Shown piece after piece: positions 1 to 6,523 of a stretch of 45,291 nucleotides of DNA. The notes beneath the pieces are model-generated. The model did not search any database. It saw only the letters and a program-made list of their open reading frames with translations, and was not told the origin of the DNA. The DNA comes from JACMPA01 sp035564115 (GTDB lineage: Bacteria; Patescibacteriota; Saccharimonadia; Saccharimonadales; UBA4665): positions 1-45,291 of the forward strand of contig DATMTN010000010.1 of the NCBI GenBank assembly GCA_035564115.1, given 5' to 3'. Position numbers and translations under genes: made by a program. How positions within the stretch are numbered: position 1 is the first letter of the stretch; each line of letters starts with the position of its first letter.

Positions 1-14
1 CTGATGAGGGGGCC

Positions 15-200
15 ATGATAGTTAGCTGGTTTGAATCCCCATCAGGAACCCTCAGCTGGATATGTAAAAACTGTAAGCTCGTGGTTAATAATGTTGACCA
101 AGCTCAAAGTGAAAAGGATGGTGAATACTGGTTAAAAAATGCTAAAGCCTATAAGAAAAACATGAAAAAATACAATCGTCACGCAAAAAAATCTTTATAG
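15..200 (+). CDS. hypothetical 61-aa protein, possibly the C-terminal part of a longer gene
   Basis: This short, lysine-rich reading frame has a CxxC pair (CKNC) near residue 17 and a strongly basic C-terminus. A purine-rich GAGGGGG lies just before the ATG and could act as an SD, but the frame is also open to the left edge of the window, so it may be the tail of a larger protein. I do not recognise a family. The following 110 bases in another frame look protein-like, so the gene could also be frameshifted. It is real only if its codon pattern or homologues support it. Confidence 0.3.
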   Translation: MIVSWFESPSGTLSWICKNCKLVVNNVDQAQSEKDGEYWLKNAKAYKKNMKKYNRHAKKSL

Positions 201-312
201 TCATCATCCTGTACTAAGATATGTCGTATTTGCAGATACCGTCGGGATTCCTCAAGTCCTCGACCAAGCCGTCATTGCAAAAGTGCTAAAGGCCGCCGAA
301 ACTGCAGCCTAG
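166..312 (+). pseudogene. start-less coding-like remnant, possible frameshift continuation
   Basis: This frame is open from after a TGA at 163-165 to a TAG at 310-312, with no ATG, GTG or TTG start near its beginning. Its C-terminal half reads as an alanine- and valine-rich helix (VLDQAVIAKVLKAAETAA), which looks like real protein. It overlaps the end of the preceding frame, so the two could be one gene split by a single-base indel, or this could be the tail of a decayed gene. No function can be assigned. Confidence 0.2.
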
Positions 313-318
313 TGATTT

Positions 319-327
319 TGCTATACT
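319..327 (+). promoter_or_regulatory. extended -10 promoter (TGCTATACT), leaderless start
   Basis: TATACT with an upstream TGn sits 6 bases before the ATG at 334. Transcription would start at or beside the start codon. No SD sequence is present between them. Confidence 0.55.
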
Positions 328-333
328 AAAATT

Positions 334-546
334 ATGCAAAGAATCGCCACCCGTATATTCATCTGTGCCTCTGTTACATTTGGTCTTATCGGGATACTCA
401 TGATCCTGACGACACCTTTTGGCCCAAATAAGCCCGATTCTCACACAACTGAAGTACTTATGAAACTTCTGGGCATAAATGTGTTTGTAATTTTGCCGTC
501 ATTTGCAATCAGCATTGCTGGTAAGTATCTGAAGAGTAAATCTTAG
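334..546 (+). CDS. small two-helix membrane protein, hypothetical
   Basis: The 70-residue protein has two hydrophobic segments, about residues 8-27 and 47-63, separated by a polar loop rich in Pro, Asn and Asp, and it ends in a basic tail (KYLKSKS). This is the layout of a small inner-membrane hairpin protein. The ATG lies directly behind an extended -10 box, which supports this start and suggests a leaderless mRNA. I do not recognise a family, and the convergent minus-strand neighbour at 562-729 is also a small membrane protein. Confidence 0.5.
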   Translation: MQRIATRIFICASVTFGLIGILMILTTPFGPNKPDSHTTEVLMKLLGINVFVILPSFAISIAGKYLKSKS

Positions 547-561
547 CTCGCCACCTTTTTG

Positions 562-729
562 TTACGAGTGCTTCAGAAAGAGTGTGTCGAGCACTATAAA
601 AATAAGCACGATTGCGACGTTCGTAATGAGTCTCTGCCAAAAGTGATGTCTAAAAAATGCTATATCCACTGCCACGATAGTAACCACCATGAGTAGTACT
701 AAAATAAGCTGTATTACATTCTTGTCCAT
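562..729 (-). CDS. 55-aa small membrane protein, hypothetical
   Basis: On the minus strand an ATG at 729-727 is preceded by a good SD (AGGAG, 7-8 bases upstream) and opens a 55-codon frame ending at TAA 564-562. The product has two hydrophobic stretches, residues 5-24 and 35-52, joined by a short basic/aromatic loop (FFRHHFWQR), and so is predicted to be a two-pass membrane peptide. It is short enough to be missed by usual length cut-offs. The SD and the clean hydrophobic pattern make it credible. Function is unknown. Confidence 0.6.
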   Translation of the reverse strand: MDKNVIQLILVLLMVVTIVAVDIAFFRHHFWQRLITNVAIVLIFIVLDTLFLKHS

Positions 730-791
730 ACTTTGAACTCCTAACTTGAAAATATACGACCAAGATTGTGCCGGGTCAAGGGTATCGCTTA

Positions 792-800
792 TGCTAAAAT
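792..800 (+). promoter_or_regulatory. extended -10 promoter (TGCTAAAAT)
   Basis: TAAAAT preceded by TGC lies 7 bases before the ATG at 808, so it predicts a leaderless transcript. It also argues against the longer upstream reading of the frame, whose first codons would lie inside the promoter. Confidence 0.5.
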
Positions 801-807
801 ACGGGGC

Positions 808-1554
808 ATGAGAGCAAGAAAAGTGCCCGAAATAACAGCGGTATTTTGGATAGCCAAGCTGCTGACTACCGCTATGGGCGAGGCAACATCTGACTACCTC
901 GCTAACACCATCAGCCTGTACTTGGCTGTCGCTGTTGGTTTTGTGATCTTTGTACTGGCATTATGGCTTCAATTCCGAGCCAAACACTATACGCCATGGA
1001 CCTACTGGTTCGCCGTCGCGATGGTCGCCGTGTTTGGCACCATGGCAGCCGACGTCCTCCACAAACAATTTGGCGTGCCATACACTGCATCGACTGCGTT
1101 CTTTGCAGTGTGCCTCGCCGTAGTGTTTACCGTCTGGCAACGGGTCGAGCACAGCCTATCTATTCACAGCATTACCACCCCGCGGCGCGAGGTCTTCTAC
1201 TGGCTGACGGTTGTTACTACCTTTGCCCTTGGTACAGCAGCAGGGGATTGGACTGCGTACAGCTTGGGCCTGGGCTATTTGAGTTCCGGCTTCCTGTTCG
1301 CAGCAGTTATTTTAGTGCCAGCGATTGGTCGCTACCTTAGACTCAATGGGGTCGTAGTGTTCTGGTTCGCCTACATCATCACGCGGCCTTTGGGCGCCTC
1401 ATTTGCTGACTGGCTCGGTAAGCCCGTCCCGGCCGGCTTGGGCCATGGAGACGGCACAGTCAGCGCCGGCTTAACAATGGTAATAGTGCTGTGCGTGGCT
1501 TACATGACCTTCAACCGACACGAACGACAGTCAGAAAACACGCTACATTCCTAA
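808..1554 (+). CDS. COG4705-like multi-pass membrane protein
   Basis: The roughly 248-residue integral membrane protein has about eight hydrophobic segments. Its N-terminus has the characteristic KVPEITAVFWIAKLLTTAMG stretch followed by EATSD, and related motifs recur internally (FGTMAADVLH, LGTAAGDWTAYSLG, PLGASFADWLGK). The result is an internal repeat of small-residue helices ending in [AS]D or GD. This matches my recollection of the uncharacterised COG4705 membrane-anchored family. Function is unknown; a transporter-like role is possible but not shown. I chose ATG 808 over an in-frame upstream start because of the -10 box. Confidence 0.7.
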   Translation: MRARKVPEITAVFWIAKLLTTAMGEATSDYLANTISLYLAVAVGFVIFVLALWLQFRAKHYTPWTYWFAVAMVAVFGTMAADVLHKQFGVPYTASTAFFAVCLAVVFTVWQRVEHSLSIHSITTPRREVFYWLTVVTTFALGTAAGDWTAYSLGLGYLSSGFLFAAVILVPAIGRYLRLNGVVVFWFAYIITRPLGASFADWLGKPVPAGLGHGDGTVSAGLTMVIVLCVAYMTFNRHERQSENTLHS

Positions 1555-1584
1555 ATGAGCAGCCCGTGACCTGCCGGGCATATT

Positions 1585-1593
1585 TGCTATACT
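1585..1593 (+). promoter_or_regulatory. extended -10 promoter (TGCTATACT)
   Basis: This is the same TGCTATACT core as the one before the gene at 334, here 10 bases before the ATG at 1604. The implied leader is 0-4 bases and no SD is present. Confidence 0.55.
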
Positions 1594-1603
1594 AGATAGA
1601 CTT

Positions 1604-2302
1604 ATGACATCTCCACATCCCGAGGAAATACATCGCTCACATCGTGCTGGCTGGCTGCGTGCCGCTGTTCTGGGTGTCGATGACGGCATCGTCTCTACCT
1701 CTAGCATTATGCTCGGCGTCTTGGCGGCCAAGGCGAGTAGCACTGCTATCCTAACTACCGGCTTTGCCGCCCTGACAGCCGGTGCGCTGTCCATGGCCGT
1801 AGGTGAATATGTCTCGGTTAGCTCACAGAAAGACTCCGAGGAAGAAGACATTGCCATTGAGCGCCGGTCACTCGCCAAAAATCACGATGCAGAGTTGGCT
1901 GAGCTCGCCGCTATCTACGAAGGCCGCGGTCTCCAACCAAAACTTGCCTTAGAGGTCGCCAAACAATTGCATGAGCATGATGCCGTAGCCGCCCATGCCC
2001 GCGACGAACTGGGCATCGACCACGAAGACCTTGCCAAACCAGCTCAAGCGGCTATCGCTTCGGCAGTCGCCTTTTCGATTGGTGCACTCGTGCCCATCTT
2101 GGCAGCTGTAGTGGCTCCGTCAAGCGCGAATGGCTGGGCTATTGTAGTCGTGTCTTTGGTAATGCTCGCCGTATCCGGGGCAGTTGGTGCGATTATCGGC
2201 GGGGGACACAGGGTGCGGGCTGCCGCTCGCGTCTTCTTGGGGGGCGGTGCCGCCATGGCGATTACCGCATTCGTCGGCCACCTCGCTGGCACACATCTCT
2301 AG
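1604..2302 (+). CDS. VIT1/CCC1-family iron/manganese transporter
   Basis: The 232-residue protein has the VIT/CCC1 layout. The N-terminal helix ends in LGVDDGIVSTSSIMLGVLAA, and the second helix contains the family motif ALSMAVGEYVSVSSQKDSE. A charged cytoplasmic segment follows (about residues 80-145, rich in Glu, His and Asp, the metal-binding region in this family), then three C-terminal helices. Known members move Fe2+ or Mn2+ out of the cytoplasm or into vacuoles, so a metal detoxification role is inferred. It converges with the gene at 2306-2620 with only three bases between the stops. Confidence 0.85.
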   Translation: MTSPHPEEIHRSHRAGWLRAAVLGVDDGIVSTSSIMLGVLAAKASSTAILTTGFAALTAGALSMAVGEYVSVSSQKDSEEEDIAIERRSLAKNHDAELAELAAIYEGRGLQPKLALEVAKQLHEHDAVAAHARDELGIDHEDLAKPAQAAIASAVAFSIGALVPILAAVVAPSSANGWAIVVVSLVMLAVSGAVGAIIGGGHRVRAAARVFLGGGAAMAITAFVGHLAGTHL

Positions 2303-2305
2303 AAA

Positions 2306-2620
2306 CTACGAGCTAGACTTTGTGCGTTTGTTGAGCACCCACTGTACCGATGGGCTGACGGCCTTGTCTGTCCGATGGATACAGCCCAACCAGCAGCAGG
2401 GACGGCGCATACCTTCCTGAAGTTCAGAAATCACTCGCTTGACGTGCTCGTCTCTGGTTTTTTGCTGCTTGACCGTCACGGTCCAGCAGATCCACTCGGT
2501 GCGGGCAAGCGGCGTGAGGCTTTGCCACTTAGCGAGAGCTTCTGGCTCAGCCATCAAAGCCTTTCGAAGATCTGCCGGTAATTCGTGAACGGTGCCGCTA
2601 GCTATTGGCGCTTTATTCAT
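2306..2620 (-). CDS. YdeI/OmpD-associated (OmdA-like) protein
   Basis: The 104-residue protein shows the OmdA-type pattern: HELPADLRKALMAEPEALAKWQ, then LTPLARTEWICW, a helical region with RVISELQEGMRRPCCW, and a terminal Cys/His patch (GCIHR). Family members are annotated as YdeI or bacteriocin-protection proteins, but their biochemical role is not established. The gene is transcribed leftward from a -10 box only 6 bases before its ATG. The C-terminal 25 residues are less typical and may be lineage-specific. Confidence 0.75.
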   Translation of the reverse strand: MNKAPIASGTVHELPADLRKALMAEPEALAKWQSLTPLARTEWICWTVTVKQQKTRDEHVKRVISELQEGMRRPCCWLGCIHRTDKAVSPSVQWVLNKRTKSSS

Positions 2621-2626
2621 GCATTC

Positions 2627-2632
2627 AGTATA
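2627..2632 (-). promoter_or_regulatory. -10 promoter (TATACT), leaderless, minus strand
   Basis: On the minus strand TATACT is followed by six bases (GAATGC) and then the ATG of the OmdA-like gene at 2620. There is no SD sequence. Confidence 0.5.
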
Positions 2633-2719
2633 ACGCAGCCAGGCGCCGAAAAACTTACAGGCTTTCGTGTGGTCATAGGTTTAGAATAGATCGTACCAAG
2701 TAATACGGAGGTCCCGACG

Positions 2720-3178
2720 ATGCAGAAAATCACCCCTAACTTATGGTTTAATGGCAATGCCCAAGAAGCGGTCGACTACTACATATCTATTTTCCCTAAT
2801 AGCCGCATCACCGCTACCGCGTACTATCCCAAGACTGCGGAAGAAGGTTTGGCGGACTTCCAGCTAAATCTCGCTGGCAAAGTACTCACCATTGAGTTTG
2901 AGCTAGACGGCCAAACGTTCCTGGCGCTCAACGCCGGTCCCGAGTTTAGCTTCAGTGAAGCCGTATCATTTATCATAGATTGCAAGGACCAGGATGAGAT
3001 CGACTACTATTGGGAACGGTTGTCGCACGTTCCCGAATCAGCCCAGTGTGGGTGGTGCAAAGACCAGTTCGGCCTAAGCTGGCAAGTCGTACCGAACAAT
3101 CTGGCTGAACTCATGCAGCGGCCCAATGCCTTCGCCAAACTCATGGAAATGAAAAAACTTGTCATTGCTGACTTCTAA
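2720..3178 (+). CDS. VOC-fold PhnB-like protein (3-demethylubiquinone methyltransferase-like family)
   Basis: The 152-residue protein starts with the diagnostic ITPNLWFNGNAQEAVDYY and continues with SIFPNSRI, EFELDGQTFLALNAGP and FGLSWQVVP. These are hallmarks of the PhnB / 3-demethylubiquinone-9 3-methyltransferase-like branch of the vicinal-oxygen-chelate superfamily. Despite the old name, members are not shown to be methyltransferases; the fold usually binds metal and small molecules. The start is supported by a GGAGG 8-9 bases upstream. It stands alone and its substrate is unknown. Confidence 0.8.
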   Translation: MQKITPNLWFNGNAQEAVDYYISIFPNSRITATAYYPKTAEEGLADFQLNLAGKVLTIEFELDGQTFLALNAGPEFSFSEAVSFIIDCKDQDEIDYYWERLSHVPESAQCGWCKDQFGLSWQVVPNNLAELMQRPNAFAKLMEMKKLVIADF

Positions 3179-3263
3179 GGTACGTAAGTAACTATTTTTA
3201 TAGCCGGATGTGCGGCGAGGCGTTACGATGAGCGCATAGTAGGCGAGTCGGAGGAGGTGTGTC

Positions 3264-3398
3264 ATGGACAAACAGCCAGATGTCAAAAAGCGCGTAGAAC
3301 AGTTCTATAAGCTCCTAGCCGACTACGGCCTCACCGGTAAAAGCCAGCCGATGAATCAGCGGCAGCGTCAGGATATCAACAAGCTATTCCCTGATTAA
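3264..3398 (+). CDS. 44-aa hypothetical protein with strong SD and own terminator
   Basis: ATG 3264 is preceded by a very strong SD (GGAGGAGGTG, 3251-3260) and opens a 44-codon frame ending at TAA 3396-3398. A rho-independent terminator follows 22 bases later. The peptide is charged and helical (KKRVEQFYKLLADYGL), then GKSQPMNQRQRQDINKLF, and has no signal peptide or membrane segment. SD plus terminator define a monocistronic small gene. I do not recognise a family. Confidence 0.6.
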   Translation: MDKQPDVKKRVEQFYKLLADYGLTGKSQPMNQRQRQDINKLFPD

Positions 3399-3420
3399 TC
3401 TGCGAATGACTCGGGAGTAC

Positions 3421-3448
3421 AAACACCCACCCCTGGTGGGTGTTTTTT
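3421..3448 (+). terminator. rho-independent terminator after the 44-aa gene
   Basis: An 11-bp perfect stem (AAACACCCACC / GGTGGGTGTTT) with a CCT loop runs into a T tract. It ends the transcript of the small gene at 3264 and insulates the RRM gene leader. Confidence 0.85.
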
Positions 3449-3457
3449 GAGTCGTTA

Positions 3458-3486
3458 TTGCGCTTGCGTCCCGGATATGTCACAAT
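3458..3486 (+). promoter_or_regulatory. candidate promoter of the RRM gene (TTGCGC-17-CACAAT, TGn)
   Basis: TTGCGC at 3458-3463 and CACAAT at 3481-3486 are spaced by 17 bases, with TGT just before the -10. The predicted start near 3493 gives a leader of about 146 bases, far longer than most in this window. Confidence 0.4.
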
Positions 3487-3638
3487 ACGGCTTACTAGAG
3501 AAGCTGCTAAAGAAGCGGACCCGGGTAACTGGGGAAGCCGTCTAGGAATTAATAAGTTAGATTTTCGTACGAGGAGCAGCTAAGTGTCCGGCCAGTCCAA
3601 CCTTACCTCATGTCCGAAGAAAGAGGTAAGTAATACTA
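3487..3638 (+). promoter_or_regulatory. structured 5' leader with SD-sequestering hairpin
   Basis: Three complementary pairs are visible: ACGGCTT 3487-3493 with AAGCCGT 3535-3541, GCTGCT 3503-3508 with AGCAGC 3575-3580, and CTTACCTC 3602-3609 with GAGGTAAG 3623-3630. The last pair buries the only SD-like sequence of the RRM gene. The loop of that hairpin holds ATG 3610, which opens an 8-codon frame (7 residues plus TAA, 3610-3633). This arrangement suggests translational control, by temperature, the RRM protein itself or the mini-ORF. The structure is seen in sequence; the regulation is inferred. Confidence 0.5.
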
Positions 3639-3929
3639 ATGGCAAATAAGATTTTTGTAGGCTCACTAGCCTACACTGCAACCGACGACGACCTGAACGC
3701 GTTCTTCGCTGAAGCTGGTACCGTTGTTTCTGCAAAGGTTATCATGGACCGCGAAACCAACCGCTCTAAGGGCTTTGGCTTCGTCGAAATGAGCAGCGAT
3801 GCAGAGGCTAAGGCTGCCATCGACAGCCTAAACGGTCGTGACCTTGCTGGTCGCCCCGTTGCACTGAGCGAGGCTCGTCCACAGGCTCCACGCGAAAACC
3901 GTGGCGGCTTCGGCGGCAACTCTTACTAA
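3639..3929 (+). CDS. RRM-domain RNA-binding protein
   Basis: The 96-residue protein is a single RNA-recognition motif: RNP2 IFVGSL at residues 5-10 and RNP1 KGFGFVEM near residues 44-51, with a short Gly/Arg-rich tail (RENRGGFGGNSY). The layout matches the small bacterial Rbp proteins of cyanobacteria and other phyla, several of which are cold-regulated RNA chaperones. The long structured leader before it fits post-transcriptional or self-regulation. It is monocistronic, ended by a hairpin terminator 20 bases after the stop. Confidence 0.9.
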   Translation: MANKIFVGSLAYTATDDDLNAFFAEAGTVVSAKVIMDRETNRSKGFGFVEMSSDAEAKAAIDSLNGRDLAGRPVALSEARPQAPRENRGGFGGNSY

Positions 3930-3949
3930 TTTATAGTTTGAGTCAATCT

Positions 3950-3977
3950 AACAGGGGTCATTTGACCCCTGTTTTTT
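3950..3977 (+). terminator. rho-independent terminator of the RRM gene
   Basis: AACAGGGGTC / GACCCCTGTT forms a 10-bp stem with an ATTT loop followed by a T run. It lies immediately downstream of the RRM stop codon. Confidence 0.85.
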
Positions 3978-4065
3978 ATTCTATTTCAATATAGTGGAAT
4001 TACTCACTGTGCCCCAGTCGTACTGCTGCCACACTGGAAGTACTAGCTAACAGGAGGGCCACGAT

Positions 4066-4221
4066 ATGATGAGCGGTGAATTTATCCAGTTCAAGGGACA
4101 CACCAGGGTGCAACGTTTCCAGCCACACCTCCAGCGGCCAAACCAAGCCCCACAAGCACCGAATAACAGCATGAAGACTAACTCACGCAACCAATATCGC
4201 GGCCACGGCCGCGGTCAATAG
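4066..4221 (+). CDS. 51-aa basic Gln/Pro-rich hypothetical protein
   Basis: Tandem ATGs at 4066 and 4069 follow a strong SD (AGGAGGG, 4052-4058). The 51-residue product is basic and rich in Gln, Asn, Pro and His, ending in QYRGHGRGQ, an RG-like tail that suggests RNA or nucleic-acid contact. There is no membrane segment. The next small gene starts 9 bases downstream with its own SD, so the two form an operon. No family is recognised. Confidence 0.5.
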   Translation: MMSGEFIQFKGHTRVQRFQPHLQRPNQAPQAPNNSMKTNSRNQYRGHGRGQ

Positions 4222-4230
4222 GGGGACACC

Positions 4231-4404
4231 ATGAACAAGTACGGGCCCAAAGCTCACGAAAAAGTCCACAAAGCCATGGAAGAGCTCAAAGATGGTGAGC
4301 TGAAGGATAGTCATGGTAACAAAGTAACGAGCCGTAAGCAGGCCATTGCTATCGGCCTAGACGAAGCCCGCCGCAGCGGTGCGAAGGTTCCGAAGCAGTC
4401 ATAG
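4231..4404 (+). CDS. 57-aa DUF6496-like small basic protein
   Basis: The 57-residue protein reads NKYGPKAHEKVHKAMEELKD followed by GELKDSHGNKVTSRKQAIAI and GLDEARRSGAKVPK. The SRKQAIAIGL-EARR-GAKVP block is characteristic of small proteins I recall as DUF6496. They are common in bacteria and have no proven function, though they resemble small DNA- or RNA-binding proteins. The SD GGGGG lies 5 bases before the ATG, overlapping the end of the upstream small gene. It is the second gene of a two-gene operon that ends in the hairpins at 4456-4539. Confidence 0.7.
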   Translation: MNKYGPKAHEKVHKAMEELKDGELKDSHGNKVTSRKQAIAIGLDEARRSGAKVPKQS

Positions 4405-4455
4405 TAACTACGACGCCTCGCTCCAGCCTACAAAACATCTCACTGGGACATTTTG

Positions 4456-4496
4456 GGCGGCAAAGTTCCCAAAAAGTAGACCAGAACTTTGCCGCC
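4456..4496 (+). repeat. 13-bp perfect inverted repeat in the 3' untranslated region
   Basis: GGCGGCAAAGTTC at 4456-4468 and its exact complement GAACTTTGCCGCC at 4484-4496 flank a 15-base loop. No T tract follows, so it is not a terminator by itself. It sits just before a true terminator, giving tandem hairpins at the end of the small-gene operon. It may stabilise the mRNA 3' end or be a remnant of a mobile repeat. Confidence 0.7.
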
Positions 4497-4500
4497 ACTC

Positions 4501-4539
4501 ACACCGTCCGCTCCATCTAGCGGACGGTGTTTCATTTTT
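4501..4539 (+). terminator. rho-independent terminator upstream of typA
   Basis: ACACCGTCCGCT and AGCGGACGGTGT form a perfect 12-bp stem with a CCATCT loop, followed by TTCATTTTT. It separates the small-gene operon from typA. Confidence 0.85.
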
Positions 4540-4549
4540 ACATCACATC

Positions 4550-4558
4550 TGTTATAAT
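4550..4558 (+). promoter_or_regulatory. extended -10 promoter of typA (TGTTATAAT)
   Basis: A perfect TATAAT with TGn lies about 86 bases before the typA ATG, giving a leader of roughly 80 bases. Confidence 0.55.
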
Positions 4559-4644
4559 AGGCGTCAAAGCAACCTAACTCTCTATTCGATTGCAGTTTGG
4601 GCCAAAATGCGCCGATAAGTGAGTGTGAACCAAGAAAGATTCAG

Positions 4645-6477
4645 ATGGCAGAAAACATCCAAGACCCAGCGAAAATCCGTAACATTGCAATCATTGCACA
4701 CGTTGACCACGGCAAGACGACGCTTGTCGATGGGCTTTTAAAGCAGTCTCAGACTTTCCGTGACAACCAGGCCGAAATGGGTCAGGAACTGATCATGGAC
4801 AGCGGCGACCAGGAAAAAGAGCGGGGTATTACCATCACCGCTAAAGTTACTGCTGTGCAACACGGCGACTACCGCATTAACATCATCGACACACCTGGGC
4901 ACGCCGACTTCTCAGGTGAGGTTGAGCGGACTCTGAACATGGCTGACGGTTGTATCCTTATCGTTGACGCCCAGGAAGGCCCAATGCCACAGACGAAGTT
5001 TGTGCTAGAGCGTGCCCTCGAAGGTGAGCTAAAGCCGATTGTTATCATCAACAAAATTGACAAGCCAGCTGCTCGTATCAAAGAAGTTGAAGACGAACTG
5101 GCTGACCTGTTCCTAGAACTAGCCGTTCACGAAGACCAACTGCACTACCCGGTCTACTACGCTATTGGCCGTGAAGGCAAGTCTTGGGCTACCGTCCCAG
5201 CCAACCCGGAAGCTGATGCTGCCGACCTGACTGCTATCTTCGACGCTATTATCGAAAAAATCCCAGCTCCAAGCATCGAACTCGACAAGCCATTCCAAAT
5301 GCTCGTAACATCTCTCGCCTGGGACACCTACAAGGGTAAATACGCCATCGGCCGTATTACTCGCGGCAAGGTTAACCCTGGTGACACGGTTACTCTTTGC
5401 AAAAAGGACGGTACCCAGACTAAGGCTAAAGTGGAGCTCGTATTCATGAGCCATGGCGTAAGTAAATTTGAAGTGCCAGGTGGTGTGGCTGGTGACATCG
5501 TCCAGCTGACGGGTATTGGTGATGCGCAAATTGGCGAAACTATTGCTGACGCCAACGAGCCAGAGGCGCTACCAATTATTGAAGTCGAAGCACCGACGCT
5601 GCGTATCTACATGGGGCCAAACACGAGCCCGTTCAAGGGTCAAGAAGGCGAATTTAACACCTCTCGTCAGATTGCCGAGCGTCTGCAGAAAGAGCTCGAA
5701 ATCAATGTTGGTCTGCGCGTAGAGGAAGACGGCATCGGCTTTACCGTTGCCGGTCGCGGTGAACTCCACCTCGGCGTGCTCATCGAAACCATGCGCCGTG
5801 AAGGCTATGAGTTCGAAGTTGGTCGCCCGCAGGTGGTCACCAGAGAAGAAAACGGCAAGACCATGGAGCCAATCGAAGAAGTTATCATCGAAGTCCCAGC
5901 CGAACACGTCGGTGCTGTCCAGATGGAGCTCGGTCAGCGCCGGGCGGTGCTCAAAGAGCAATTTGCCAGCCCTAAGGGCGTCACCAAGCTGGTCTACACT
6001 ATGCCGACGCGCTCGCTCCTCGGTATGCGCAACGTGCTCCTGACGAACACCAAGGGCACCATCGTCATGAACTCCCTGACTATCGGATACGAAGAGCAGG
6101 GAGCTGCGCTGCAGCAACTTCGTCCCGGTGTGCTCATTAGCTTTAGTACTGGTACTTCTACTCCGTACTCTCTCCAGAACGCCGAAGCCCGTGGCACCAC
6201 TTTCATCGGTCCAGCCGAAAAGGTTTACGCCGGTCAGATTATTGGTCTCAACACTCGCTCCGAGGATATGGAAATCAACATCTGTCGCCCCAAACAGCTC
6301 ACCAACATGCGTACCAGCTCATCTGATGGTGTGGTCCAGTTAACTCCGCCGGTCATCTTCAGCCTAGAACAGTGCCTGGATTTCCTCGAGAGTGACGAAC
6401 TCCTCGAAGTAACTCCCAAGAATCTGCGTCTGCGCAAAAAAGAGCTCGACCCCAACAAGCGCAAGCGACAGAAGTAA
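4645..6477 (+). CDS. typA: translational GTPase TypA/BipA
   Basis: The 610-residue ribosome-associated GTPase is related to EF-G and LepA. G1 is AHVDHGKTT near residue 18, G2 lies in ERGITITAK, G3 is DTPGHADF and G4 is NKIDKP. These are followed by the EF-Tu-like domain 2, EF-G-like domains III and V, and the BipA-specific C-terminal domain (RPKQLTNMRTSSSDG). Length matches the family (about 600-615). BipA acts in ribosome assembly and stress or cold adaptation. I start at ATG 4645 because conserved sequence begins within 10 residues; the in-frame upstream TTG at 4597 adds unconserved residues. Confidence 0.95.
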   Translation: MAENIQDPAKIRNIAIIAHVDHGKTTLVDGLLKQSQTFRDNQAEMGQELIMDSGDQEKERGITITAKVTAVQHGDYRINIIDTPGHADFSGEVERTLNMADGCILIVDAQEGPMPQTKFVLERALEGELKPIVIINKIDKPAARIKEVEDELADLFLELAVHEDQLHYPVYYAIGREGKSWATVPANPEADAADLTAIFDAIIEKIPAPSIELDKPFQMLVTSLAWDTYKGKYAIGRITRGKVNPGDTVTLCKKDGTQTKAKVELVFMSHGVSKFEVPGGVAGDIVQLTGIGDAQIGETIADANEPEALPIIEVEAPTLRIYMGPNTSPFKGQEGEFNTSRQIAERLQKELEINVGLRVEEDGIGFTVAGRGELHLGVLIETMRREGYEFEVGRPQVVTREENGKTMEPIEEVIIEVPAEHVGAVQMELGQRRAVLKEQFASPKGVTKLVYTMPTRSLLGMRNVLLTNTKGTIVMNSLTIGYEEQGAALQQLRPGVLISFSTGTSTPYSLQNAEARGTTFIGPAEKVYAGQIIGLNTRSEDMEINICRPKQLTNMRTSSSDGVVQLTPPVIFSLEQCLDFLESDELLEVTPKNLRLRKKELDPNKRKRQK

Positions 6478-6510
6478 GCGCTCGAATACGCGTTAGCATT
6501 AGAAATAGTC

Positions 6511-6516
6511 TACAAT
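6511..6516 (+). promoter_or_regulatory. -10 promoter (TACAAT), leaderless
   Basis: TACAAT ends 7 bases before the ATG at 6524, and no SD is present between them. Confidence 0.5.
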
Positions 6517-6523
6517 CATTGCT

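Noticed and set aside
1..46. tRNA 3'-half-like sequence (GGTTTGAATCC followed by CATCAGG, matching CTGATG at the window start)
   Set aside because: The T-stem arms do not pair and the distance between the putative acceptor strands is about 33 bases, too short for a tRNA.
4456..4496. Second rho-independent terminator
   Set aside because: The stem is perfect but is followed by ACTCACACC rather than a T tract, and the loop is 15 bases.
4379..4618. 79-codon plus-strand open frame between the small-gene operon and typA
   Set aside because: It runs through the inverted repeat, the terminator and the typA promoter, so it cannot be a real gene.
5569..6117. 182-codon minus-strand open frame inside typA
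   Set aside because: It is antisense to well-conserved typA sequence, has no SD, and its composition is that of a shadow frame.
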